Part shown: piece after piece, positions 23,833-35,200 of the stretch
Layout of the letters: every line of letters begins with the position of its first letter
Numbering within the stretch: position 1 is the first letter of the stretch
Source: Monilinia fructicola
Lineage: Eukaryota > Ascomycota > Leotiomycetes > Helotiales > Sclerotiniaceae
Reading direction: 5' to 3'
NCBI GenBank assembly: GCA_008692225.1
Contig: VICG01000001.1
Coordinates: 3,759,501 to 3,823,500, forward strand
Length of the DNA: 64,000 nucleotides
Notes under the pieces: model-generated
What the model was told of the DNA's origin: nothing
Database searches by the model: none
Seen by the model: only the letters and a program-made list of their open reading frames with translations
Translations under genes and position numbers: made by a program

Positions 23833-25014
23833 GAAGCTGGCGAACTGAAAGACCCGGCCTCGGAAAGAAGCAGTCTAATTCACCTGGAGTGCTTCACGTG
23901 TACCGTGGTAGATAAAATTCGAGAAAAGATTGACGATAGAAAATAGTTTGAGTGTTCGATATATAGTTGACCTTGCGACCTGAAGATATATGTTTCAGGA
24001 TTTGTGAATGCGAAGGTTACGAGACCGCAAGCCAGTAAAGGACTTCTGAACCTAGTAAGCAAATGCCTAGTACGGCAGAATTTCGTAGCAAAGTTTGAGG
24101 TTTTAAGGATCATCTATGAGAAAAATTCGAGACCTATTCATGCGGTGCTGCAAAGTAACCTGGACGATCTGGAACCTTCAAGATTTACGAGATAGCCCCC
24201 CTATCCGACTTGAAATATGCCTAATATCCAGCCATCTGGTCTTATTCTACAAAATCAACCCGAGATTCCACAAAAGAATTGCCTCGCGAAATTGTATTCT
24301 TCAGAGCCTCTCTAAAATCAGACTCAAGCTCAGCAACGAAAGACTCCCTTATTCCTTTTTGATTGTCCGTCCACTGCGAAATCGGAAGGAAGGGTTTTTT
24401 TCTCTCATTCAACATGCATGCTAGTGATAGACAATATGGACTACAGTCCACCTCATGCGATCTGAATGCTAAAACCCAAGGTTGACTTCATAGCTTTTTC
24501 CTTTCGTCGTATCGATCTCGAAGATGAACTCATACATACTGATACAACCATATCATCACATCACCACATACACAAAAGACAAACAAGCAAACAAACAAAC
24601 AAACAATAAATCAATCATGCAGAGTAAAACAACAACAAACCAGACTGTAAATTCCCCGAACCTTAACTAAAATGAGACCCCAACGCCCGTCAACATCCAG
24701 ATGGCAGCAGCGTTCCACAGATATGAAAGCCGGCCGTGCAACAAGATACCCAGAAGCAGAACCCTCCACGACAGAAAAAAATTCCCCCATACCTCGAAGG
24801 GCGCAAGTGGCCTTGCGCATGCGACAATCCGATGAGCAAACAGCACGGCAGGAATAGATCATGTAGGATCCTCCCGTCGAAGCTGCTGCAGCAAGAGAAA
24901 AATCCATGCAGGCCCTCCCCATCTCAAAACCATCTTTGTCGTAGACTCCAGCATCTCGATCTTCGCCTGCACCCTCGCCCTAGCCTCCTCCACACGTCCC
25001 CATACCAAGGTCGC

Positions 25015-25503
25015 CTAGTCAGTAAGATACCCATCGAAGCCATCCTGCAACGCATGCACCACATCCCAAAAGGCATCGGCGCCGAACCAGAAAACCACGG
25101 CGGCAAAATAGCCAGCAAGCATCACGGCCATGAAACGGTCTGCGACACTGCGATTCGGCCCCGCAAGAAGCCCGAGACAATCGTATATCCAAATGGGATA
25201 GTATAGCCACGAGTCACGACGCTGAGAGCGGAGGAGCGAAGCTGTGCCGTCTCTCACCTGCTTCTTGTAATCGCAGACGCTGATGAAGATGTTGAGCAAG
25301 ATGCAGAAATAAGCCACCAGAGGGTACTTTCGTGGTATGTGAAAGTGAAGGAGGATTGCGAAGATGGAGAGGAAGATTCGGCTGTAGGCTTGAACGGGGT
25401 TCATAGAATATCTCATGTATTCCAACGAAAAAAAGTAAGAGGACAGAGAGTACAGATTTAAGAATAATCTTTCGCTCTGGGGATAGGAAGGGTGGAGCTC
25501 CAT
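25015..25503 (-). CDS. Hypothetical membrane protein
   Basis: Uninterrupted 162-residue frame from the ATG at 25503 (MELHPSYPQSERLFLNLYSL). There are about four hydrophobic segments: the N-terminal LYSLSSYFFSL region, IFLSIFAILLHFHIP, PLVAYFCILLNIFISV and FMAVMLAGYFAAVVFWFGAD. It ends DGFDGYLTD. Looks like a small integral membrane protein of unknown role. An overlapping minus frame at 25591-25214 is Pro/His-rich and probably a shadow. Confidence 0.4.
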   Translation of the reverse strand: MELHPSYPQSERLFLNLYSLSSYFFSLEYMRYSMNPVQAYSRIFLSIFAILLHFHIPRKYPLVAYFCILLNIFISVCDYKKQVRDGTASLLRSQRRDSWLYYPIWIYDCLGLLAGPNRSVADRFMAVMLAGYFAAVVFWFGADAFWDVVHALQDGFDGYLTD

Positions 25504-25599
25504 TGCGTTGTGGGTGCGGGTGCGGGTTTGCCGCTGGGACGTCAGGTGGATTCATGGCTATTGAGTGGCTGAATGAGAGGTTGAGATGCAAGAAGATGG

Positions 25600-27209
25600 A
25601 AGAAGTATGCAGATCTCAAGATCGAGATCAGTGGTGATTGAGAGCCTTGTGAAAGGAGAATCCAAGCCTGTATAGAAAGCTTCAAGTGATCTGATTTTGT
25701 CGACGTCTGTAAAAGCTTGTGGAACCTGGGATGTAAAATGTCAAGCTCGTCTTGCCAAACGCAACTTGAATAACATTTCGAGTCGGCTCGCAATACGGCA
25801 GCTGCATGTATTGAATTGACCCGGAGATCAGCACCGCCCGTAGAATTTCAGCGATGTAGCCACTGGTTCAAGTAGCCACGTATGCTGCTGCCCAACTCAA
25901 TTTTTACTACAGTAGAAAGCAAAGGCTACTACTGCTTGCCGAACGTTTTGAATTTTGTCGCGATGACAATGTAACAGAGGCTGCTGTAGAGTACGAGCGT
26001 GCGTACGCACTAGGGCATTGAAGGCATTTATGATTATGACCTTACTTCTCGACACTTCGCGACACTTCTCGACACTCCACTACAAACACTTTATAAAATA
26101 CCACCCACAATAAAAATTCCAGAAGCAATTTTCATCATCAATTAATCAACCAATTGAATTCCCCAAATCAAACAATGAAATCAACTTCACCCATCAACAA
26201 CCAAACCAATCAACAACATGGACTCCAACTACCCAATCATAACATTCTTGCCAGGTAGAACATTGTATTCAGTTAGAATAGTCATGCGCTCCATCTCCAC
26301 GGTTATGAAAATCTTGTAAAGCCTTAACGATGGCGTGTGAGATGAACATATCGGAGAACTAATGATGCTGATCTCGAAGAAATGCCTTCTTGAAGAGTTG
26401 ATGGCGTGACTAGCTAATTTTCATTTGCTAGGTATATGGATAAGGTAGGCGTGACATGAAAGTTGAAGGCAATTGGAACGTTGAAATCCATCCAGTATGT
26501 CGGATACCTCTATTCTAACATATTCGAGGATTTGCTGCTTCAAATACCATGCATTGTAATCCCATCATCACACTGCCAAGCATGAAAGACGGTATCGATG
26601 TATCAAGGCTTAGAGCCGGATTGTAGATACCTAGAAAACTACTAAAAAAACAAGGCTAGCACTCCTTATTAATCTAGATTGGTTTTCACTCCTACATATA
26701 ACCCGTTGCCAAAGTAACAAATTAAGAAGAGGTGATAGAATCGAGTGAGCTCGCACCACCAAGTCAATTCGACAAACCTCTTCATCCCCAACTGATGTAT
26801 CCAAAATGGTGCTAAAATACAAACAATTGAAGTATATATCCTCAAAAACCTGTCATCGCGAAAAGTATGAACTTGTCGGTGAGCACTGTGGTAAGCAAGG
26901 ATACATAGTCACATCCAACCCTTGATCGTGACTATAAATCAAGAACAACAATTTGACCGCCAAGTCGTTGTTAGGATTGCTGCTATGAATGCTAGACTAT
27001 TCTTGGGCCTGCCACTTGATATACGCTGAGAGATACCCTAATTTTTGTGCACCACCAAGGCGGTGCATCAGCAATTAGAGCATCGTAAAATGTGGCGAGA
27101 ACTGGAATCGTCCAGAATGATATGCATCTATTGCAGAGCATTATAGCATCCTTACCAATCTCTACTGGCGGCTGTTATTCTTGATAGGAGGGAAGGGTGC
27201 TTCCGCACC
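25600..27209. other. Gene-free stretch
   Basis: Only short frames are present. A short repeated motif CGACACTTC occurs several times near 26047-26075. No RNA gene or element recognised. Confidence 0.4.
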
Positions 27210-27779
27210 ATGGCACTATGTGATACCGGAACTTTTTCATCACAAAGTACCTCACAGGCAGTAGGCTTGTTGTCCTTTCCGGTCCTACCACGAAGCGCCT
27301 GTGGATCCATCCCCTGTACGTTATCAAATCAAGAGTATGTACGTATGAGTATTTGGAGTTTTCTAGGGATATTTGACAATCCCCAGGGAAGACGTGACCA
27401 TCCCAACTCCCGGTTTCCTACCGGCAACATAGCTGTGTTTGTGAGAAGTGAGATAGCCCTTGATAACCCAACCCCTGGTTACGTGGCCATCTGCGACTCC
27501 TGTGAATCTTTTGGGGCCGAGTCCCCAGCGCTGGCTCCGGAGCAAAGTTGTCTCTACTTACGTTGGGACGCTTACTATCACGCTTGTCTCCTTCAGAAAA
27601 GATTCCACAACGATGGTAACAGCAAGACGTGGTCACCCAGGTCCTTCTCCCAGGTGTCAGACCCAAGTATCCACGCCACCGTCAGGCGTCCGGACAGACT
27701 CCGAACGCCCTATTATACCACTCATCCGCTCCAATTTGTAACGACAATGGCAGTTTACTGTCTTACCAAGGACTATTAA
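27210..27779 (+). CDS. Hypothetical ORF of doubtful status
   Basis: Open frame of 189 codons with ATG at 27210 (MALCDTGTFSSQSTSQAVGL), ending LTKDY. Composition is mixed, with several Cys and Pro and no recognisable domain. This segment is more GC-rich than its surroundings, which lengthens chance frames on all strands; two minus-strand frames overlap it. It may be spurious or a fragment of an unknown element. Confidence 0.25.
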   Translation: MALCDTGTFSSQSTSQAVGLLSFPVLPRSACGSIPCTLSNQEYVRMSIWSFLGIFDNPQGRRDHPNSRFPTGNIAVFVRSEIALDNPTPGYVAICDSCESFGAESPALAPEQSCLYLRWDAYYHACLLQKRFHNDGNSKTWSPRSFSQVSDPSIHATVRRPDRLRTPYYTTHPLQFVTTMAVYCLTKDY

Positions 27780-28077
27780 AATTCGCAAAGCTCGTCTTTT
27801 GCGGATAAAAGGAATCATTCTATTCCTTTCGAGTCCAACTGAGGCAGGATCGCTTTTTGATTTGGGTCTATACAGCATACTCAAAGACTGAGTGCGTTGT
27901 ATGTCGATCATCTAAGGACCGCGATCACTGGTAAGAATACTCAATATCCAGTCACCATGTGACTTATTGGAAGAATCGAATACAATACTTCCAACATACA
28001 GTATCCCAGACCTCAACCAAAGAATTCACCCCCCACCAGGGTCTCCCATGGTTTTCCTAGTTCCCAAACCCTCTCCA

Positions 28078-30623
28078 TCAGTCTTCGTGCTTTGTGTGTG
28101 CTTGTGTCATTCCGAATCTCTCGACCCGGTTCATTCGTTCAAGAATATCGGATCTTTGCTTCTCATCCCGAATATCACACCCAGCCGTAAACATTGGAAA
28201 CAACAGGCAAGCTTCGGCACTACTCCCCTTGCGGATTTTATTGAAGGAGCCAAGTATTTCACGAACAGCATGCTGCACGTCCTCGTGACCCGAGGACTTT
28301 CCAAATATTCTTCGGTGGAGATGAACGAGGCCAGCAGAATGAAAAGCTTCATTTGTCGCTGCTACCTCAAGGCTGTCCCATCCATACTCTGCTTCAGATT
28401 TGGATTGCATATGAGTACATGGTTTAGCTGCATGGCGACGTGACTCGATGAGATCTGCTTCTAGTCTGCGGGCGCGGATGATAACGTCATCAGATGGTTG
28501 CCATTCAATTTTAATGGTTGAGTCTGAATTGATGCGATGTGAATCACATTGACGAGCAAGATTAGCAACTTTGGCAAGTATACGGACGCAACGACTGGTG
28601 AAACCAAGGATACAATCGATCTGGTAACCATCTTCTTCATCCTCTGTTTCATAGTCTAACATCCAAGCAGACGAAAGATTCTTGCCCCCACTCATACTTC
28701 CAAGGACATCCAAGTACGCGAACCAACTCCATAAGAAAGAAGAGACTTTGTCCTTCCGGGATATCGTTTGCATGCGGTGGGCTCCACCCCTCGCGACGAG
28801 CATTTGACGCGCAAACTCGAGGTGTTTTTGCCATGGGACGGCAACCCCAAAGACTTTCGGAGAGATTATTTCCAGAGACGCAAGCATAATTACCGTCGCC
28901 AGGTTAACATTCGAGGTAATCTTGTTGGGGTCATCAAGAGCATGCCTAAGGTTAGGGAAAATGTCCTTCACCCACAAAGCTATCCGAGTGGCGGGTTCGG
29001 GCTGTCTCAAAAGTCTTGCTCGATGCGTGGCAGAGTATGCAAGGAGGAGATGCAAAAGATCGTCATCTCGAACTGCCATTTGTGGCAAGATACTCCGGAA
29101 TGGATTGGATGAACAATTATGCGGTATTAAACAACCCGCTGTGTGGTCTAGAAAATGGTGCTAGGAAAAATCAGTACGAGATCTCAAGATTTCCCACAAG
29201 GAAGCACTTACAAAATACTGGAATCAATTAGCAAAAAATCAAAATAGATGATGGGAATACTCACTAGCAGGTTCATAGGATTCTCAAGTAATTTCGTTGG
29301 AAGTGGCTGGAGCGCACGAGGTATCGATATCGAAACCGGTTTATCGTAGTATCCAACTTCGAGAGCCGTTTCATTGCTTTCCATGCCGAATCCAAATTCC
29401 ATTGGTGATAGATCGCCTCCATTGTCTACATCGAACTCTTGGTGGATGCCCACTAACGCAGGAGAAGATTCCGATATTGCATTGGCGTCATCATTCTTGC
29501 CGATATCCAAATCCACTAGCCCTCGGTCTATTCCCCATGTTTCGGTATCCTGATATACATCATGCATATAAGGTGTCCAATCTTGGCTTTGGTAATCCCA
29601 CTCCCTGCTATTGCTATGTTGCTCTAAGGGTTCTGCATCAGGAGGGCCAGACAATAATGAACTAACGGAAAGTCTGCCTGAGTATCTGCGACTTGAGATA
29701 GATTTGAGTTTGGGAGTATCGGACACACGTATTGATGCGGTTTCAACCTGGGATTCAGCAGTCATTGCATTCCGTGGCTCGTTGGTAGGATCGGAATTGC
29801 AAACCAATGGAGGAAGCATACGTGAATTATAGAGCGAGCTTTCGTACCGAGGGCGTTTAGCAGGTCTTTCTATTGTAGAGCTTTCTGCTGCAGGCGTCCC
29901 ATAGCTGCTTCCGACATACGACGGGGTGGGCATTGGGCTTTCGGTGCTTGAAAAAGCACTTCTGTTTGAAACTGGACTTCCAGATTCATCCGCAACTTGA
30001 AGGTGGCCAAATATCGAGAGGCCAGGCGACTGTGCTGAACGTGAACTGATGGGAGCACTGAATTGGTATGGCTCAAAACTTTGAGAGCGTTCTTGATCCG
30101 AGCGGCCGTGATCCTTGGACACAGCAGACTGTGAAGTTGAAATGGGCGGGTAAGAAGGTCCAGTTAAGGCGGGATCGATCATAGAGATATTTGCCATATG
30201 CTCCCTAGGTTTCGCATCGTTGCGGGTAGCATTCTCATCTTGAGAAGTAGACAGCGGGGAAAGAGATTGAAAGCCTGTCAATGCCCTCGATGAGTGATTA
30301 CTCGCGATTTGCGAAGCTTGAGTCGTTGGATTCAAAACCAAAAGGTTTTGTTGTGCGTTGGCTACATCATTCTGGGGCTTCTTCTTGCCTCTTCCCTCCC
30401 AATTCAATCGTATGCTATAATCGCAGACGGTGCTCTGTTTCGAACAGTTTACACATGTTGGTCGAGTTTCGTCGCATTTTACTTTTCGAGCTTTGCAGGG
30501 CCTGGAAGATTATATATTCAGTTTTGAAAAATCGATGATATCATCTTGACCACTAGCGTACCAACAACCGTTTCTACTCCTCTTCTTAGGCTCTGGTGCT
30601 CCCACTTTCTTTGGGCGTGGCAT
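28078..30623 (-). CDS. Zn2Cys6 fungal transcription factor
   Basis: Nuclear DNA-binding regulator of the Gal4-type binuclear zinc cluster family. Exon 1 (30623-30562) ends in NGC-W and a 60-nt intron follows. The cluster reads CWPCKARKVKCDETRPTCVN then CSKQSTVC, a C-x2-C-x6-C-x6-C-x2-C-x6-C pattern, preceded by basic MPRPKKVGAPEPKKRSRNG. Residues about 60-430 are a Ser-rich disordered linker (exon 2, 30501-29265). A 47-nt intron, a 6-nt microexon (29217-29212, encoding Tyr-Phe) and a 51-nt intron follow. The last exon begins HHFLDHTAGCLIPHN and carries the fungal-specific regulatory domain (MAVRDDDLLHLLLAYSATHR). The frame ends AHTKHED at 28078, but a family-like tail (RLMERVWELGKPWETL to GEFFG, stop at 28013) follows in another frame after a GTGTGTG run. 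Target genes unknown. Confidence 0.9.
29212..29217 (-). other. 6-nt microexon in the Zn2Cys6 gene
   Basis: The bases TATTTT sit between an upstream acceptor (TTCCAG) and a downstream donor (GTAAGTG). Including them as a phase-0 exon gives NLL-YF-HHFLDH, which fits the conserved start of the regulatory domain. Both flanking introns (47 and 51 nt) have plausible branch sites (GCTAATTG and TACTGATT). Confidence 0.7.
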
Positions 30624-31078
30624 GTTAAGTGTGAAACCGGAATATGAGTGGTTTGTAAACGAATGACGATACTAGTATCAATTCCAGGCATTGACTCGGG
30701 TTGCTGGGGCTCTTTGCCATAAGTAGAATAGGGTTTAAAATTAGTAGATGGCACTATTGAATTTATCGCCATCGACATAGCTATAGATGGAGCAATGAGA
30801 AGAAAATGGCAATGAAAGGGAATTGGCCTTGAATCGTAGGAAATTTGGATATATTGATTGAAGCTTTCCTGAGTAGCAATCAATAATCAAGAGAACTTGA
30901 GAGGGTATAAAGGATTGAAAGGTTGAAGATGGTTTGGATGTTTGAGTGACAGAAGACGTTGATTGCAATCTAGATTCGTAATGTTGTTGTTGTAGATGTT
31001 GTTATTGTCGTTATTGTCGTTATTGTCGATGCTGTTGATGTATGGCCGGTGTTGTAAATGTAGAGACTTGGAGATCAT

Positions 31079-32140
31079 GGATAGATACTATGTACGTAAG
31101 TAAGCACGAAGGGAGGTAGGTGAAGGTCAGGTCACGGATACTAGGCAGGTGAGGTTAATATAAGTACCTACCTAGATAGGTAGGTAGGTAGTTGTAGAAC
31201 TACTAGTACTTGTAGAACTGCTCTGTACTTCCAAGTTCCAAGGTTGTCATATTACACCTGGGCAGTGTGAATAGAGTGGAGAAAGGTAAAAAGATGGAAA
31301 AGGTGGGGTGAGGGATTGAGGGATTGAGGGATTGAGGGACAATTTAAAGTTTGCGATTAGATAAGAAAAACGTTACTAGTAGAGTCATTAGCTGACTACC
31401 AGGCCAAGTAGGTAGGCAGGTAGGCAAGTAGGGAGGTAGGTAGATGGTACTGCACAATACAGTACGTACCTAGGTAAGTACACCTTTGGAAGTTTGGATC
31501 AATGAGAAGTAGAAGCGGAGTAGCTTCCTAGCTAACCTGGAATAGATGATAATAACAATAACAACAACAACAACAACAACAACAACAGCAATAATCATAA
31601 ATACCTACTAGGTAGATCTACCAATGACTAATGAAAAGCGCCAATGCTGCTACCCGTGGACTACTAATATATCACCAATGCTGATAAGACCAAAGATTGA
31701 CCAATGGGAGGTGTCTATTTAAGTCTTGGTCTTGACTGACTAGGTAGGTAGGTACCTACCTAGGTATCTAGGTACCTATCTAGCCCTGGAGTAGGTAGAT
31801 AGGCAGGTGTACGAGTAAGCAATCATCATAGACCCAACGTTGGAAAAAGAGATTTTCAAGCAGAGATACCCGACAATAATAAAACATGGCAGAGAGAGGT
31901 AGGTAAGGTAAGTAGTTAATAGTTGATTAGTCATGCATGGACTATATTAAAATAATCCCTTTCGCTATATCGACCTATCCTATGGACCTGATTGATAACA
32001 GGTAGCTGTAGCTTCAATTCTCAAATGATTTAAATCTGTTGGTTGGTTTGATCATTGATGGTATGGATGTGGGCATGGGTATCGGTTGGTTTGCTTTGGT
32101 TTGGTTTGGGTAAGGGTATACGGAATACTGAGCGATTCTC
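31079..32140. other. Intergenic region with TAGG-type repeats and CCAAT boxes
   Basis: Upstream region of the Zn2Cys6 gene. It holds many CTAGGTAGGTACCTACC-type runs (near 31165-31190, 31405-31480 and 31738-31790), a 9-bp GAGGGATTG tandem near 31311-31340, and an AAC-repeat near 31555-31588. No gene. Confidence 0.6.
31621..31705 (-). promoter_or_regulatory. Cluster of four CCAAT boxes
   Basis: CCAAT pentamers occur at 31621, 31641, 31675 and 31701, all in the same orientation (ATTGG as read toward the Zn2Cys6 gene). They lie about 1 kb upstream of its ATG at 30623, the only gene reading away from this spot. CCAAT is the site of the HAP/CBF complex. Four copies in 85 bp is more than expected by chance, but function is inferred. 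Confidence 0.35.
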
Positions 32141-34071
32141 TTATAAGATATCTATATTGAGAATTTTGATATCTTCCTCAGGTTTCTCTTTATAGACTCT
32201 CGTATTTTCAATCTTGTGAACAACGTCTAAACCTTGAATGGCCCTTCCAAAGATGGTATGTTTGTTGTCCAGCCACGGCTATAAGGAATGAATCAGTACG
32301 AAGATGAATCATGGAAGAGGCAAAAGAAGTAAAAGGCCACGTATGAACTTACAGTCTTTTCAGTTGTGATGAAAAACTGACTACCGTTGGTATTGGGCCC
32401 CGCGTTTGCCATACTAACCGTGTAAGGTTTGTCATGTCTGAGAGGACTGAATTCATCGGCGAATTCTTTCCCCCAGATACTTTCGCCGCCGGTACCGTCA
32501 CCCAAGGGATCACCACACTGAATCATGAACTTTCGAATGACACGGTGGAATATAGTGTTGTTGTAATACCCCTGCTTTGAGTGCGTCACAAAATTCTCCA
32601 CTGCTTTTGGGGCCGCGTCTGGGAACAAGCGTATATGTATATCTCCATATGTGGTGTGAATAACAGCAGCCGTTCCGGTCTCGGCAGCCTTCGCCTCTGC
32701 CAGTTTCTTGGAATTCGTGTTGGTCGGTTTCTCATTCTGGACATCCCGCTCCGATTTGGAGATCTCGTCATCATTTGTAAACATATAGAACCGCACTTTA
32801 CCCACTCCAGTGGCAAACAAAATTGGATCCCGAACTTCGGATTCCTGCAAGAGAGGATTATTGGATGCTGCCATTGCAACCGTTGTGATTCCCTTCTTTT
32901 GTGGTTGACCTTGGTACATAGCAATATTGAGTGGCCTAAAGTTTTCATCTCCTCCATATACCTTTACAACTCGATTTGTGTAAGTATTCAAAACTTTCGT
33001 ACCCATTATTGATCCATAAATGATGAAATGTCCAGTCTCGTCAAATATAACATTAGCCTTATTTCGTAAGTTTGGCGTTTCGATCTCACGTTCTGTAGCA
33101 AGTCGGCGACCAAATTCTACATCCTCTAACTTTTTCAACGATGTCCCCGCCTGTTGCATTTCTTCGATAACCTGCAGCGATTCGTCATATGTACGGTATA
33201 ATTTTCCAGTTGGAAAATCAAACACCCTGACTTTTCGGTCAGGGAATGAGAATGTTGCAAATTGAGATCCGGTTGGAGAAATTGTAAGGGAAGTAGGTGT
33301 TGATTTGGCCTTCTTGAATTCAAATAGGTTGGTAGAAGACTTATACTCGAAAACGTTATCAGGCTTCTCGTAATTTCCTCCTGGGCGCCAGTATTCAATC
33401 ATACCATTCTCATCTGCTGATATCACACAATCATAAGCATCATTGAAAGCCATCAGCGAGACAACGCTTCGATGCAAGCCTGTAATTGTATGAATTGGTT
33501 CCTGGTTCTCCCCACGGCCATCGTATACCCGGATCGTATGATTGACCTCATCGGAGACAGCTAGTAAAGGAAGCGAAGCACCACGTCGATGTATCCAGCA
33601 AACACATTTGGGTGTGAACTCTAAAGTTAGCATTGACAGGAGATCAAAAGTCATCACGTCGAATATCTTGATTGTTTTGTCTGCTCCAGCTGTCGCAAAG
33701 CTTCGCCCATCTGCACTGATCGAAACACTCTTAATTTCTCCAACGTGAGTCCTAAATTCCTTGACGAACTCGATGCCATCGCCTCCTTTCTTCCAAAATT
33801 TCACAACTCCATCGATGGAGCTTGTGATTAAAAAATCCGTCAAAGGGGTCATCGTAAGAAATGCAATTTGCTCCTTGTGCATAAGAGACTTTGAATACCG
33901 CGCAGATTTGGGAAGAGCTGAAATATAGAGCTTTTCGTATGGAAGCTTGCGACGCTTCTTCTTGGGAGCATCAGCAGATGGAAGCTGAGGTCCCATATCA
34001 TCGTCGGAAGAAGAGTCTTCATCTTCCGCATCAAGCTTCCGTTTGTTAGGATTGGGCCCTATATCTGCCAT
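32141..34071 (-). CDS. WD40-repeat cyclophilin, PPWD1 type
   Basis: Peptidyl-prolyl cis-trans isomerase with an N-terminal WD40 propeller, a family associated with the spliceosome. Exon 1 is 34071-32353, a 74-nt intron is 32279-32352, and exon 2 is 32278-32141; the product is 618 residues. A nuclear-type acidic/basic start ([26 protein letters not shown]) precedes WD-like repeats ([47 protein letters not shown]). The C-terminal cyclophilin domain from about residue 465 has [28 protein letters not shown] and [13 protein letters not shown], with the catalytic Arg in FHRVIRKF and the QFF motif present, then [12 protein letters not shown] after the intron. Fully open, unlike the next conserved genes to the right. 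Confidence 0.95.
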
Positions 34072-34391
34072 TTTGGCGAGTTGAAGGTCCTAGCTGTTCA
34101 GATCAGAGCAACAGGTATATGTCGTTAAATAGTTGATGAATATAACATCAGATTGATGCGCATCGCAAAATAACAAGGCTGAAGCTAGCCGATACTAGCG
34201 TGTTTCGGTAGTAAGGCAAGGCTGGCCTGGAAGCTGCTCCACTTAAACGTCACTGTTGTGAATAGAAAATATATCCACGGATATATTCAACCTTATGGAT
34301 ATTGCTGATCTAGATATATACGGAGTACAGGTATCCATGAATATCATTTCATACTACAAGACCTCCAAGAAGTCATTCAAATAACAACAAC

Positions 34392-35200
34392 ATGGCATCT
34401 ACTTCAACAGCAAAGAAGCTGGCCTCCGGATCCCATCATCCACTTCAACGTCTACCCTCCCCCTCTCCCACTATATCTGCCTTGATTCACCTCATTGGGC
34501 TCACTTCCTTCTCCCTCTCCTACAAATATTTGTTTGACTTCCCAACCTTCATCAACTCTTCTTATGGTTGGCACTTCCAATACCTCACCATTATTGGACT
34601 TACCCTTGCTTTTCTTACCTTCGTCTTTGGTTTCCTCGCCGACATCACTCTTTCCACAAAACTTTTTTTTACTCAAAAACTCTCTTTCATTATGCTCGGC
34701 TCCCTTGGAGGTCTTGATATCTGTACTGTATTGGGGAATCTCGGCTATTGATAAGAAGCTTTTAGTTCCCCCCGAGATCTACATTAGCCCTTATGCTGAT
34801 GTCGGGTTTCATGCTATGCCCGCCATTTTGTTGACGATTGATCTGCTCTTCTTGAGCCCGCCATGGACGATCAATGCATTGCCTGCCATGGGTCTCTCAT
34901 CAACTTTGGCTGTTGCATACTGGGCTTGGGTAGAGCAATGTTTTAAGTACAACGGATTGTGAGCATCATATAGCCAACCATTTGCATCTTATGAAAGGTT
35001 TAATTCGGTACTAATATGTATCTAGTTATCCATACCCATTGTTTGGGCATCTTGACACAGCACAGAGAGCCGTTTTGTTTACTGGAGCGGCATTGACGAT
35101 GACGGGAAGCACAGCAATGCTTAAATGGCTCTATGGAAGGGTCAATGGATTACAAGGTGCCCAACACCGGACCACTCCCAACAACATCAAGGGCCAATGA
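34392..35200 (+). CDS. AIG1/FAR-17a-like membrane protein, frame broken at a T-run
   Basis: Multi-pass membrane protein of the androgen-induced-gene family (members described as fatty-acid-ester hydrolases). ATG at 34392 (MASTSTAKKLASGSHHPLQR). Hydrophobic segments include PTISALIHLIGLTSFSLSY and FQYLTIIGLTLAFLTFVFGF. The frame ends early at 34751, but the family sequence continues one frame over as PLEVLISVLYWGISAIDKKL, DVGFHAMPAILLTIDLLFLS and YWAWVEQCFKYNG. The switch lies at an eight-T run (34663-34670); seven Ts would give an unbroken protein. A 67-nt intron (34959-35025, branch TACTAAT, ends CTAG) leads to PYPLFGHLDTAQRAVL and a stop at 35198-35200. Probably a consensus error. Confidence 0.75.

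Noticed and set aside
27210..27779. Transposase or viral origin for the isolated ORF
   Set aside because: No catalytic motif, terminal repeat or flanking duplication found.
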